Shown here: positions 1 to 7,140 of the stretch, one piece after another
Numbering within the stretch: position 1 is the stretch's first letter
Layout: the number at the start of each line of letters is the position of its first letter
NCBI GenBank assembly: GCA_964370855.1
Contig: CAYJMF010000105.1
Span: 1 to 15,938, forward strand
Direction of reading: 5' to 3'
Origin: JAKLKS01 sp964370855
GTDB lineage: Bacteria > Planctomycetota > JAJSAM01 > JAKLKS01
DNA length: 15,938 nucleotides
Notes under the pieces: model-generated
Told to the model about the DNA's origin: nothing
Databases searched by the model: none
Seen by the model: the letters and a program-made list of their open reading frames with translations, nothing else
Program-made: the position numbers and the translations under genes

Positions 1-60
1 CGTCCCCCGCCCCCCGCCCCCCCCCCCCCCCCCCCCCCGCGCGGGCCCCGCCCCGCGGCC
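1..60. other. low-complexity poly-C window edge
   Basis: The first 60 bases are almost pure C/G, with an unbroken run of 22 C at 17-38. No coding signal is visible. Run length and the position at the window edge suggest an assembly end or a sequencing artefact of two-colour chemistry (poly-G read on the other strand) rather than trustworthy sequence. A similar G run flanks the N gap near 10583-10596, and both lie about 80-110 bp outward of an R repeat. Confidence 0.6.
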
Positions 61-118
61 GCCCCCCAACGCCGGGCACAACCCGCACGAAACGGCGGAT
101 TCACCGGGCGGGTCCACG

Positions 119-152
119 GAGTTAGTTACTTAGTAAGGAACGTCCCTGCCTC
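119..152 (+). repeat. dispersed repeat R1 (REP-like, all-frame-stop element)
   Basis: This copy starts GAGTTAGTTACTTAGTAAGG and continues AACGTCCCTGCCTC. It is one of five copies (R1-R5) and differs from R3 and R5 by one base (T to A near 135). It lacks the CCCCC that precedes the other copies. Its GGAACGTCCC part is a near-palindrome. It ends 20 bp before the ATG of the copper ATPase gene, so any promoter for that gene lies in or beyond it. The outward flank (67-90) carries a box, CAACGCCGG then ACCCGCACGA, that recurs beside R5. Confidence 0.85.
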
Positions 153-172
153 TCCCGCCCTAGGCTGACGGG

Positions 173-2521
173 ATGCGACCCCTCGCCATGGCCCGGCGGG
201 CCGACCTGCCCGTGGACCCGATCTGCGGGATGACCGTGGACCCGGCGACGGCGGCGGCCCGGCGGGAGCACGGGGGGCGGACCTTCCACTTCTGCTCCAC
301 GGGCTGCGCCGCGAAGTTCGACGGGGATCCGGAGGGGTGGGCGTCGGGCCGGGCCCGGGAGGAGTCCGCCGCCCGGGCCGCCGCCGCCCCCGCGGGGACC
401 GTCTGGATCTGCCCCATGGACCCCGAGGTGCGGGAGACGGCCCCCGGGCCCTGCCCCGTCTGCGGCATGGCGCTGGAGCCCGAGGGCCCGCCGCGGCCCG
501 ACGCCGGCGGGAGCCCGGAACTCGCGGACATGCGAAGGCGGTTCCTCGTCTCCGCGCTCCTCACCGCGCCGCTCCTCGTCCTGGCCATGGGCCCCATGGC
601 GGGCATCCCCGCGGACCGCTGGCTCCCCGAAGGCGCCGCCCCCTCCGCGCAGCTGCTCCTGGCCGCCCCCGTGGTGTTCTGGTGCGGATGGCCCTTCCTC
701 GAGCGCGGGGCCCGCTCCCTCGCCACGCTCCGCTTCAACATGTTCACCCTCATCGCCCTCGGCACCGTCGCTGCCTTCCTCTTCAGCGCCGCCGCCGTGA
801 TCGCCCCGGGCCTCTTCCCGGCGTCCGCCCGCGGCCACCACGGGGAGGTTCCGCTCTACTTCGAGAGCGCCGCCGTCATCACGGCGCTGGTCGCCCTCGG
901 GCAGGTGCTCGAGCTGACGGCCCGGGCCCGCACGGGGAGCGCGCTCCGCGCCCTCATGGACCTCGCCCCCGCCGAGGCCCTGCGCATCGCCCCCGGCGGC
1001 GGGGAGGAGACGGTCCCCCTCGACGCCGTGCGCAGGGGGGATCGCCTGCGCGTCAAGCCCGGCGGGAAGGTGCCCGTGGACGGGAAGGTCCTCGAGGGCG
1101 GCGCCGCCGTGGACGAGTCCATGGTGACGGGGGAATCCCTCCCCGTGGACAAGGCCCCGGGCGACGCCGTGACGGGGGGGACCCTGGTCGCCGACGGCGC
1201 CTTCGTCATGGAGGCGTTGCGGGTCGGCGCCGACACCATGCTCTCCCGCATCGTCGCGCTGGTGGCCGAGGCGCAGCGCAGCCGCGCCCCGGTCCAGGCC
1301 CTGGCGGACCGGGTGGCCGGGTGGTTCGTGCCCGGGGTCGTGGCCGCCGCGGTGCTGTCCTTCGCAGGGTGGATGGCGCTCGGCCCGGAGCCGCGCCTCG
1401 CCCACGCCGTCGTCGCCGCCGTCTCCGTGCTCGTCATCGCCTGCCCCTGCGCCCTCGGCCTCGCCACGCCCATGTCCCTGATGGTCGGCATGGGGCGGGG
1501 TGCGGGCGCCGGGGTCCTCTTCCGGAGCGCCGAGGCCCTCGAGATGCTGGAGAAGGTCGGGACCCTCGTGGTGGACAAGACGGGGACCCTCACGGAGGGC
1601 CGGCCCGAGGTCGTCGCCGTCGTCGCCGCCGGGGGCGACGGGGAATCCTCCCGCGAGGTCGTGGTCCGCTACGCCGCCGCCGTGGAGCGGTGGAGCGGGC
1701 ACCCCCTCGCCGGGGCGGTGCTCCGCGAGGCGGAGCGGCGGGGACTCCCCGTCCCCGCGAGCGGCGCCTTCCGCTCCATGACCGGCAAGGGGGCGGCGGC
1801 CTCCATCGAGGGACGGGCCGTCGCCGTGGGCAACCGGAGCCTGCTCGGGGACTTGGACCTCGCCCCCGGGGAGCTCGAGGCCGCGGCCGCGACGGAGGAG
1901 GAGGAGGGGCGCACGGTGATGTTCGTGGTCGCCGGCGGACAGGTGATCGGGTTCCTCGCCCTGGCCGACCGGGTGAAGGGGACGACCCCGGAGGCCCTCC
2001 AGGCGCTCCGCGCCGAGGGGGTCGAGGTCGTGATGGTGACGGGGGATTCCCGGGCCGCCGCGGAGGCCGTGGCGCGGGAGCTCGGCATCGACCGCGTGGA
2101 GGCGGAGGTCTCCCCGGAGCGGAAGGCCGGGTTCGTCAAGGAACTCCGCGCCGAGGGCCGCGTGGTGGCCATGGCCGGGGACGGGGTCAACGACGCCCCC
2201 GCCCTCGCCCTGGCCGACGTGGGCATCGCCATGGGGAACGGGACCGACGTGGCCCGGGAGAGCGCGGGGGTGACCCTCGTGAAGGGGGACCTCCGCGGCG
2301 TGGTGCGGGCCCGGCGCCTCTCCCGGGCGGTGATGGGGAACATCCGCCAGAACCTCTTCCTGGCGTTCATCTACAACGGTCTCGGCATCCCCCTGGCGGC
2401 GGGACTCCTCTATCCCCTGACCGGGACCCTCCTCAGCCCCATGATCGCGGCGGCGGCCATGAGCCTCTCCAGCCTCTCCGTCATCGGCAATGCCCTGCGG
2501 CTGCGGGGCCAGCGGCTTTAG
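173..2521 (+). CDS. copA: Cu+-exporting P1B-type ATPase with YHS and metal-binding N-terminus
   Basis: This 782-residue inner-membrane pump probably exports Cu+ from the cytoplasm using ATP. The N-terminus has a YHS-type domain (about 13-55; PICGM and the CSTGC pair at 41-45), then a heavy-metal-binding zinc-ribbon-like domain (about 78-103; CPMDP and CPVCGM). The P-type core follows: TGES actuator loop at 319-322, CPC in the ion-binding helix at 424-426, DKTGT phosphorylation site at 468-472, HP at 510-511 and GDGVND at 669-674. YN at 734-735 and MSLSS at 763-767 in the last helices match the P1B-1 (Cu+) signature. No classical CxxC HMA domain is present. The ATG at 173 has no clear Shine-Dalgarno, and the ATG at 188 is an alternative. 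No copper regulator or chaperone lies beside it. Family is certain; the metal is inferred from the motifs. Confidence 0.93.
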   Translation: MRPLAMARRADLPVDPICGMTVDPATAAARREHGGRTFHFCSTGCAAKFDGDPEGWASGRAREESAARAAAAPAGTVWICPMDPEVRETAPGPCPVCGMALEPEGPPRPDAGGSPELADMRRRFLVSALLTAPLLVLAMGPMAGIPADRWLPEGAAPSAQLLLAAPVVFWCGWPFLERGARSLATLRFNMFTLIALGTVAAFLFSAAAVIAPGLFPASARGHHGEVPLYFESAAVITALVALGQVLELTARARTGSALRALMDLAPAEALRIAPGGGEETVPLDAVRRGDRLRVKPGGKVPVDGKVLEGGAAVDESMVTGESLPVDKAPGDAVTGGTLVADGAFVMEALRVGADTMLSRIVALVAEAQRSRAPVQALADRVAGWFVPGVVAAAVLSFAGWMALGPEPRLAHAVVAAVSVLVIACPCALGLATPMSLMVGMGRGAGAGVLFRSAEALEMLEKVGTLVVDKTGTLTEGRPEVVAVVAAGGDGESSREVVVRYAAAVERWSGHPLAGAVLREAERRGLPVPASGAFRSMTGKGAAASIEGRAVAVGNRSLLGDLDLAPGELEAAAATEEEEGRTVMFVVAGGQVIGFLALADRVKGTTPEALQALRAEGVEVVMVTGDSRAAAEAVARELGIDRVEAEVSPERKAGFVKELRAEGRVVAMAGDGVNDAPALALADVGIAMGNGTDVARESAGVTLVKGDLRGVVRARRLSRAVMGNIRQNLFLAFIYNGLGIPLAAGLLYPLTGTLLSPMIAAAAMSLSSLSVIGNALRLRGQRL

Positions 2522-2716
2522 TCATAACCCGTTGTTATTGATGCGGTTGCAACGCATCCACCGGCATTATCCACAGGTTATCCACACCCCCTCCACCCCT
2601 CCTCCCCACTCCCTTCGCCCCATCTTTCCGCTCTTTCCACAGGATATCCCCATTGCTCCACCCCCCCTCCATCGGGATAATCACTCCGCCGAAGGGACCC
2701 CCGCCGCACGGGAGGG
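2522..2716. other. 195-bp intergenic region with DnaA boxes and a pyrimidine tract
   Basis: This is the least GC-rich stretch between two same-strand genes. It begins with an imperfect inverted repeat at 2540-2558 (GATGC, G, GTTGCAAC, GCATC), followed by two perfect DnaA boxes and then a long, nearly pure pyrimidine tract (about 2581-2660). There is no T-rich terminator after the ATPase stop. No ORF here looks real. Confidence 0.6.
2567..2586 (+). promoter_or_regulatory. two tandem perfect DnaA boxes (TTATCCACA)
   Basis: TTATCCACA occurs at 2567-2575 and again at 2578-2586, in the same orientation and 11 bp apart, about one helical turn. This nonamer is the high-affinity DnaA consensus. A weaker match, CTTTCCACA, is at 2633-2641. 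Replication origin, DnaA titration site and DnaA-controlled promoter are all possible. None of the usual oriC neighbours (dnaA, dnaN, rpmH, gidA) is nearby. Confidence 0.6.
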
Positions 2717-2722
2717 ATGAGC

Positions 2723-4039
2723 ATGGACATCGCCGAACTGGCCGTCGCACCGGATGCCGGCCGCGCGCTCCGCGCCGGCTCCCCCTACGTGCCCCGGGGC
2801 CAGCTCTCCACCCGAACCCGGGGCCTGGCCACGGGTTCCGTCGTGGACCTCCTCGACGGCCGCAGCTTCGTGGGACGCGGACTCTACGACGAGCACGGCC
2901 CCATGGCGGTCTCCGTCCTCGTCCGGGATCGGAAGGTCCCCCTCGACGCCTCCTTCTGGAGGCACGGCATCGAGCGCGCCGCGGAGCTCCGCCGCTCCCT
3001 CGTCAACCTCACATGGACCGACGCGTGGCGCGCCGTCAACTCCGAGGGGGACTTCCTCCCCGGGCTCGTCGTGGAGTCCTACTCCTCCTACGCGGTGATC
3101 CGGCTGAAGAGCGAGGCCCTGCGCCCCCACGTCGGGTCCATCGTGGACGCGGTCCGCGCGGCGCTGCAGCCGCGGGGGATCTACGAGAAGCGGCGCACGG
3201 CGGACGGCGCACGGGGCCACCACCTCGGCGGCTCCACGGCTCCCGACGCGCTCCCCGTGCGGGAGGGGACGCTCCGGTTCCTCGCCCGCATGGCCGAGGG
3301 GGACCAGACGGGGTTCTACCTCGACCTCCGCGAGGCCCGCCGCGCCGTGGCGCGCCTCGCCCGGGGCAGGCAGGTGCTGAACGCCTGCTCCTTCACGGGG
3401 ACGCTGTCCCTCACCGCCGCCATGGCCGGTGCGCCGCGCGTGGTCTCCGTGGACGGCTCACAGCGCTCCACGGCCTGGGCCCGGGAGAACTTCGCCGTGA
3501 ACGGCCTCCCCCCGGAGAGCCACGAGTTCGTGATCGGGGACCCGGCGGAGGTGGTGGGCCGCATCGCCGCCTCGACGCGGCGCTTCGACGTCGCCCTCGT
3601 CGAGGTCCCCTGCTTCCCCGAGCCCGAGAGGCCCGCGCCCCCGGCGAAGGGGGGCTCGAAAGGCTCCCACGGGAAGAAGGGGAGCAGGCCCGCGGCGAAG
3701 AAGCCCGCGGCGAAGAAGGCCGGGAAGAAGGCCGGGAAGAAGCGGCGCATGGCCCCCCCGGCTTCCACGGATCCCGTGGAGCGCTTCCGCCGGGGCTACA
3801 GGGAGCTCCTCGAGGCCTCCATCGGGGTGCTGCAACCCCACGGGCTCCTCGGCTGCGCCATCCGCGACGCGGACCTGGCCTTCGCCGACTTCCTCGCGCT
3901 CCTGCGTGAGGCCGCCGCGGGGACCGGCGCGACGGTCCAGGTCATCGAGGTCCACGGCCTCCCGCCGGACTTCCCCGTCGCTCCCGGCTGGCCCCGCGGC
4001 GAGTACCTCCGCTTCGTCCTCTGCGCCGTCCGCCGCTGA
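2723..4039 (+). CDS. RlmI/RlmK-like class I SAM-dependent methyltransferase with Lys/Ala-rich insert
   Basis: This cytoplasmic protein probably methylates 23S rRNA. The N-terminus (about 8-70) looks like the PUA RNA-binding domain of the RlmI family. The central region has family hallmarks (GLVVESYSSYAVIRL, DQTGFYLDLREAR), then the Rossmann fold with SAM motif LNACSFTGTLSL and the motif-II acidic residue in VVSVDGS. The C-terminus (PPDFPVAPGWPRGEYLRFVLC) is also typical. Two oddities: the usual DPP-x-F of motif IV reads VEVPCF, and a basic linker with AAKK/AGKK repeats (about 310-345) follows it, inside the catalytic domain. GGAGGG at 2711-2716 sits 6 bp before the ATG at 2723 and directly abuts the ATG at 2717, so 2723 (438 aa) is preferred. 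Family is confident; the target base is not known. Confidence 0.85.
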   Translation: MDIAELAVAPDAGRALRAGSPYVPRGQLSTRTRGLATGSVVDLLDGRSFVGRGLYDEHGPMAVSVLVRDRKVPLDASFWRHGIERAAELRRSLVNLTWTDAWRAVNSEGDFLPGLVVESYSSYAVIRLKSEALRPHVGSIVDAVRAALQPRGIYEKRRTADGARGHHLGGSTAPDALPVREGTLRFLARMAEGDQTGFYLDLREARRAVARLARGRQVLNACSFTGTLSLTAAMAGAPRVVSVDGSQRSTAWARENFAVNGLPPESHEFVIGDPAEVVGRIAASTRRFDVALVEVPCFPEPERPAPPAKGGSKGSHGKKGSRPAAKKPAAKKAGKKAGKKRRMAPPASTDPVERFRRGYRELLEASIGVLQPHGLLGCAIRDADLAFADFLALLREAAAGTGATVQVIEVHGLPPDFPVAPGWPRGEYLRFVLCAVRR

Positions 4040-4042
4040 ACA

Positions 4043-4069
4043 GCAAAACGGTGTCAGACACCTATTTGC
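4043..4069. repeat. REP-like palindrome GGTGTC-A-GACACC between convergent genes
   Basis: The core palindrome GGTGTCAGACACC (4050-4062) has a single central A. Outside two mismatches, five more pairs (GCAAA with TTTGC) extend it to 4043-4069. It fills the 22-bp gap between the methyltransferase stop (4037-4039) and the TraB-like gene, and gives the latter its TAG stop (4062-4064). From memory, this kind of palindrome recurs in bacteria with REP-associated IS200-like transposases; I could not check that here. It could also act as a two-way terminator, but it has no U tract. Confidence 0.7.
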
Positions 4070-5384
4070 CGTTCTCCAGCATCTTCCGCATCGACTTCCG
4101 CATGGCGCGGGCCTGCTCGGGGGTGAAGCCGGCGTCCCGTGGGTCGGCGCTCATGGCGCGCGTCCAGGTGACGGCCACGGGCCGGTAGCCGAGCTCCTTC
4201 TCGACGAGCTTCCCGAGGTGGGCCATGTGGCCGGCGCCGTAGAAGACGCCGACGTCCCCGAGGTCCGGCTCCTTCTCGAGGACCCCGCGGAGGTCCCGCA
4301 GTACGACGGCGTTGCGGTCCTCGAGGACGACCTTCATGAGGGCCGTGAAGTTCTCCGCGGTGATGCCGAGCGCCGCCCCGCCGGCACCGGGGTTGGCGGA
4401 GCCCCCCTCGCTGGCGGCCACGGTGTCCACGACCAGCATCCTGAGCCAGGCCGCGGCCTTGGGGTTCTTCGCCATCCCGTCGAGGATCTTCCCCGCCATC
4501 TTCCCCATGGCGGAGGTGCCCTCGAGGAAGGCGATGAACTCCGCGGCGTCCACCCCGGCCCCCTCCATGCGCCTCTGGAGCTCGTCCACGCCCATGTCGG
4601 AACTGCGCCAGTTCGGCCTGCTCGAGTCCATGGCGTCGAGCTGGAAGGAGACGCCGAGGGCCGCGGCGAGCTTCGCCTGGAGCCCCGTCCCGCGCTCCTC
4701 CGCGTCGACGGCGGGGGGGAGGACCTCCACGCGGAGGTCGTCCCCGGGGGCGGCGGCGGTGCCGGGCCTGCCGTCGGCGCCGTCGCTGGAGAAGAGGGCG
4801 GCGTCGGGGGCCCCGCCGGCGGCGGCGCGGCGCTCGTAGCGGATGGTGCGGCCCCAGCCGTCGAGGAGGATGCCGTCGAGGAGGTTCGTCCGCCCCTTCC
4901 ACCAGCCCGTGGCGAGGGTGGCGGGGTTCTCGGGGAAGGCACCGGCGGCCCCGCGGGCCTGGGCGGCGAGGACCTTGAGGAGCTCCAGGCGGCGGCGGGT
5001 GGCGGCGGCCCGCTCGTCGTCGCCGGCGGCGGCGTCCACGGGTTCGGCGCCGGAGGGGCGGACCCCCTCGAAGAGGACGAGGTCGAGGGCGTCGAGCCGC
5101 TCCTGGAGGGCGGCGTAGAAGGCGGCGTCGCCGACGTGCACCGCGGAGACGAGGTGGAGGCGGGGCCCCTTCCCGCTCGCGGGCTCGAAGACGCGGGAGG
5201 CGAGCTCGAGGACGAGAACCCCCTGCGCGTCCTCCGTGGCGCGGATCCACGAGCCGTCGTCGGCCGCGGGCGCGGCGGCGGCGGGCGGCGCCGCCGGCTC
5301 CTCGGCCCGGGCGGCCGGCGCGGGGGCGCCGAGCAGCAGCCAGCCGGCGAGGAGGACGGGAATCAGGCGGCGCGGGGTCGGCAT
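4062..5384 (-). CDS. exported TraB/GumN-family protein with inserted GspG-like domain
   Basis: This is a 440-residue exported protein. Residues 1-27 form a Sec signal peptide (basic start, LIPVLLAGWLLLGA, cleavage near ARA-EE). A TraB/GumN(TIKI)-like opening follows: LHLVSAVHVGDAAFY at 77-90 and DLVLFEGV at 101-108. The family C-terminal part is present (FQLDAMDSSRPNW about 247-259; VGVFYGAGHMAHLGKL about 378-393). Between them, about 122-220, the sequence resembles the C-terminal part of type II secretion pseudopilin GspG: a helix, then P-x-x-L, LDGWGRTIRYER, LFSSDGADGRPGT and GDDL. I know of no standard family with this arrangement. It is the last gene of the gntR-ABC operon, 28 bp after the permease stop, with GGAG 6 bp before its ATG. 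Its last codons and TAG stop lie in the REP-like palindrome. Catalytic activity is unproven. Confidence 0.75.
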   Translation of the reverse strand: MPTPRRLIPVLLAGWLLLGAPAPAARAEEPAAPPAAAAPAADDGSWIRATEDAQGVLVLELASRVFEPASGKGPRLHLVSAVHVGDAAFYAALQERLDALDLVLFEGVRPSGAEPVDAAAGDDERAAATRRRLELLKVLAAQARGAAGAFPENPATLATGWWKGRTNLLDGILLDGWGRTIRYERRAAAGGAPDAALFSSDGADGRPGTAAAPGDDLRVEVLPPAVDAEERGTGLQAKLAAALGVSFQLDAMDSSRPNWRSSDMGVDELQRRMEGAGVDAAEFIAFLEGTSAMGKMAGKILDGMAKNPKAAAWLRMLVVDTVAASEGGSANPGAGGAALGITAENFTALMKVVLEDRNAVVLRDLRGVLEKEPDLGDVGVFYGAGHMAHLGKLVEKELGYRPVAVTWTRAMSADPRDAGFTPEQARAMRKSMRKMLENGK

Positions 5385-5412
5385 GGGGATCTCCGAGGGG
5401 ATCGCGGACCGA

Positions 5413-7140
5413 TCATGCCCCCTCCGCCTTCCGGAGCATCTCCTCTTTCATCACGGTCTCCGTCATGAGCCGCTCCTCGAGGAGGATCCCGAGGAGCCCC
5501 AGGCCGATCCCGGCGGCGGCGGCGGCCAGGGACCAGGGGGTGCCGCCGAGGGGGGCGAAGATCACGGCAGCCACGAGGGCGTAGATCGGCATCCGGCTCC
5601 GGAGGGAGCGGAACCCCGCCCGCTGGAAGAGCGCCTCGAACCCCGCCACCCCCATGCGCAGGACGAGGATCCCGAGGAGCCAGGGGAGGAGCGCCCACCG
5701 CTCCGCCCCTCCCCCGACGACGGGCACGAGGAGGAGGGAGAGCCCGAGGAGGAGGGGCCCCTGCCAGAGCGCGTCGAAGAGGCGGTCGTGCCGCCGCTGA
5801 TCGACGAGATCCATTCCGAGGAGCCAGGCCCTCTCCCGGTGCTTCAGGTGGTTCCAGGGGATGAGGAGGAGGATCGCCAAGAGCAGGATCATGGGCTTCG
5901 GCTCGGCGATGCAGAAGCCGACGAGTGTGCCGAGGGCGGCGAGGAGGACGAGGACCACCAGGATCTTCTCGCCAGTCCCGGAGAATTCCTGGAACACCGG
6001 GTGGCGCGCCTCCAACAGGTTGCGCGCCTTGCGTGGGAAGGGGCGGGAGGCGGCCGCCGGATCCCCGGGGGCGCCCCCCTTCGCCGCCTTCCCCGGCGAC
6101 ATGGGAAGGACCTCCCGCGCGGCGAAGGTCCGCATCCCGTCGCGGAGGAGGTGGACCCCGAGGGCGCCGAGGAGGAGGAAGGTGCCCGCGCCGAGGATCG
6201 GCGCCGCCCCACCGAGGGCGGCGAGGGCGACCGCGGGGTCCACCGCGAGGATGAGGGTGCCGAGAATCGCGGCGAGCAGGGCGAGGAGAGAGCCCGTTCC
6301 GCGGAGTGCGCGGGCCCAGGCCCCCTTCGGCATCGTGGACTTCCGCAGGTGGCCGAGGATGAAGCCGCCGTTGGTGATGAGGGCCATGGGCCCGTTGATG
6401 AGCAGGCAGGCGAGGAGGAGCCACCGCAAGGAGCGCCGGGAATTCCAGTAGTCGAGGATGTCCCCGAAGAACATGGGGATACAGAGAATCAGCAGGACGG
6501 CGAGGATGCCCGAAGGGATCCTGCGTGATGCGTCGACGGCCTCCGATGCCGGATCCGGCGCCTTCGCCCACGCGATCCGGACGGCGATGGCCGCGGGGAG
6601 GAGTCCCGCGGCGAGGGCGAGGGGGAGGATCGCCGCCGCCGGCGCGTCGGCGTCGAGGAGGCAGATCGCCACCGCCGCGGCCCACCCGAGTCCCGACAGG
6701 AGGACCCGCGTGCCGATCCCGCCGGCCCGGTGGAGGAAGAGGGCTTCGCGCGAGGGGAGGCGCATCGCGAGGAAGGGATCGATCCTCCCGACGCCGGAGA
6801 CCATGAGGAAGGGGACGGAGAAGAGGGTGCAGACGATGAGGATGCACCCGACGACGACCCGGAGAGTCTGCGGCGCCTCCGGCCACGCCACGACCACCGC
6901 GGCGAGACCGGGAATCAGCGCCGGTGCTGCCTGGTGGAGGAATACGAGGAGCCAGAAGACCGGTGTGAACAGGTCCATCGACTGGATGAGCCAGCCGAAT
7001 CGCAGTTTCCGCCCAGCCTCCGGCGAGGCCGCGAAGCGCTCCGCCCTCTCCCGCTCCCCCTCGGCACGGAGGATCCCGTGGAGCCCGTCCAGCCTCCCCG
7101 CCTCCGCCACCGCCTCCCGCGGGATCCCGAAGAGGCTCAT
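5413..7140 (-). CDS. large multi-span ABC transporter permease (YtrC/D-like context)
   Basis: This 575-residue integral membrane protein pairs with the ATPase encoded just upstream. An N-terminal cytoplasmic stretch (1-48) is followed by about 12 hydrophobic segments, for example near 58-85, 95-118, 143-190, 211-226, 240-262, 283-333, 393-430, 461-476, 482-498 and 518-555. A long hydrophilic loop lies near 334-392. The C-terminus is charged and cytoplasmic. The start is the ATG at 7140, overlapping the ATPase stop as ATGA; a longer open frame upstream is only antiphase sequence over the ATPase gene. No substrate motif is recognised. With a YtrA-type regulator, drug, antibiotic or cell-envelope stress export is plausible by analogy, but the cargo is unknown. 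Confidence 0.8.
   Translation of the reverse strand: MSLFGIPREAVAEAGRLDGLHGILRAEGERERAERFAASPEAGRKLRFGWLIQSMDLFTPVFWLLVFLHQAAPALIPGLAAVVVAWPEAPQTLRVVVGCILIVCTLFSVPFLMVSGVGRIDPFLAMRLPSREALFLHRAGGIGTRVLLSGLGWAAAVAICLLDADAPAAAILPLALAAGLLPAAIAVRIAWAKAPDPASEAVDASRRIPSGILAVLLILCIPMFFGDILDYWNSRRSLRWLLLACLLINGPMALITNGGFILGHLRKSTMPKGAWARALRGTGSLLALLAAILGTLILAVDPAVALAALGGAAPILGAGTFLLLGALGVHLLRDGMRTFAAREVLPMSPGKAAKGGAPGDPAAASRPFPRKARNLLEARHPVFQEFSGTGEKILVVLVLLAALGTLVGFCIAEPKPMILLLAILLLIPWNHLKHRERAWLLGMDLVDQRRHDRLFDALWQGPLLLGLSLLLVPVVGGGAERWALLPWLLGILVLRMGVAGFEALFQRAGFRSLRSRMPIYALVAAVIFAPLGGTPWSLAAAAAGIGLGLLGILLEERLMTETVMKEEMLRKAEGA

Noticed and set aside
122..1702. Long minus-strand open frame over the copper ATPase gene
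   Set aside because: It is a GC-driven shadow of a gene with all P-type ATPase motifs, and its product is low-complexity Gly/Arg/Glu.
3640..3750. A separate histone H1-like gene from the Lys/Ala repeats
   Set aside because: The repeats lie in frame within one methyltransferase gene, whose conserved C-terminal part continues after them.
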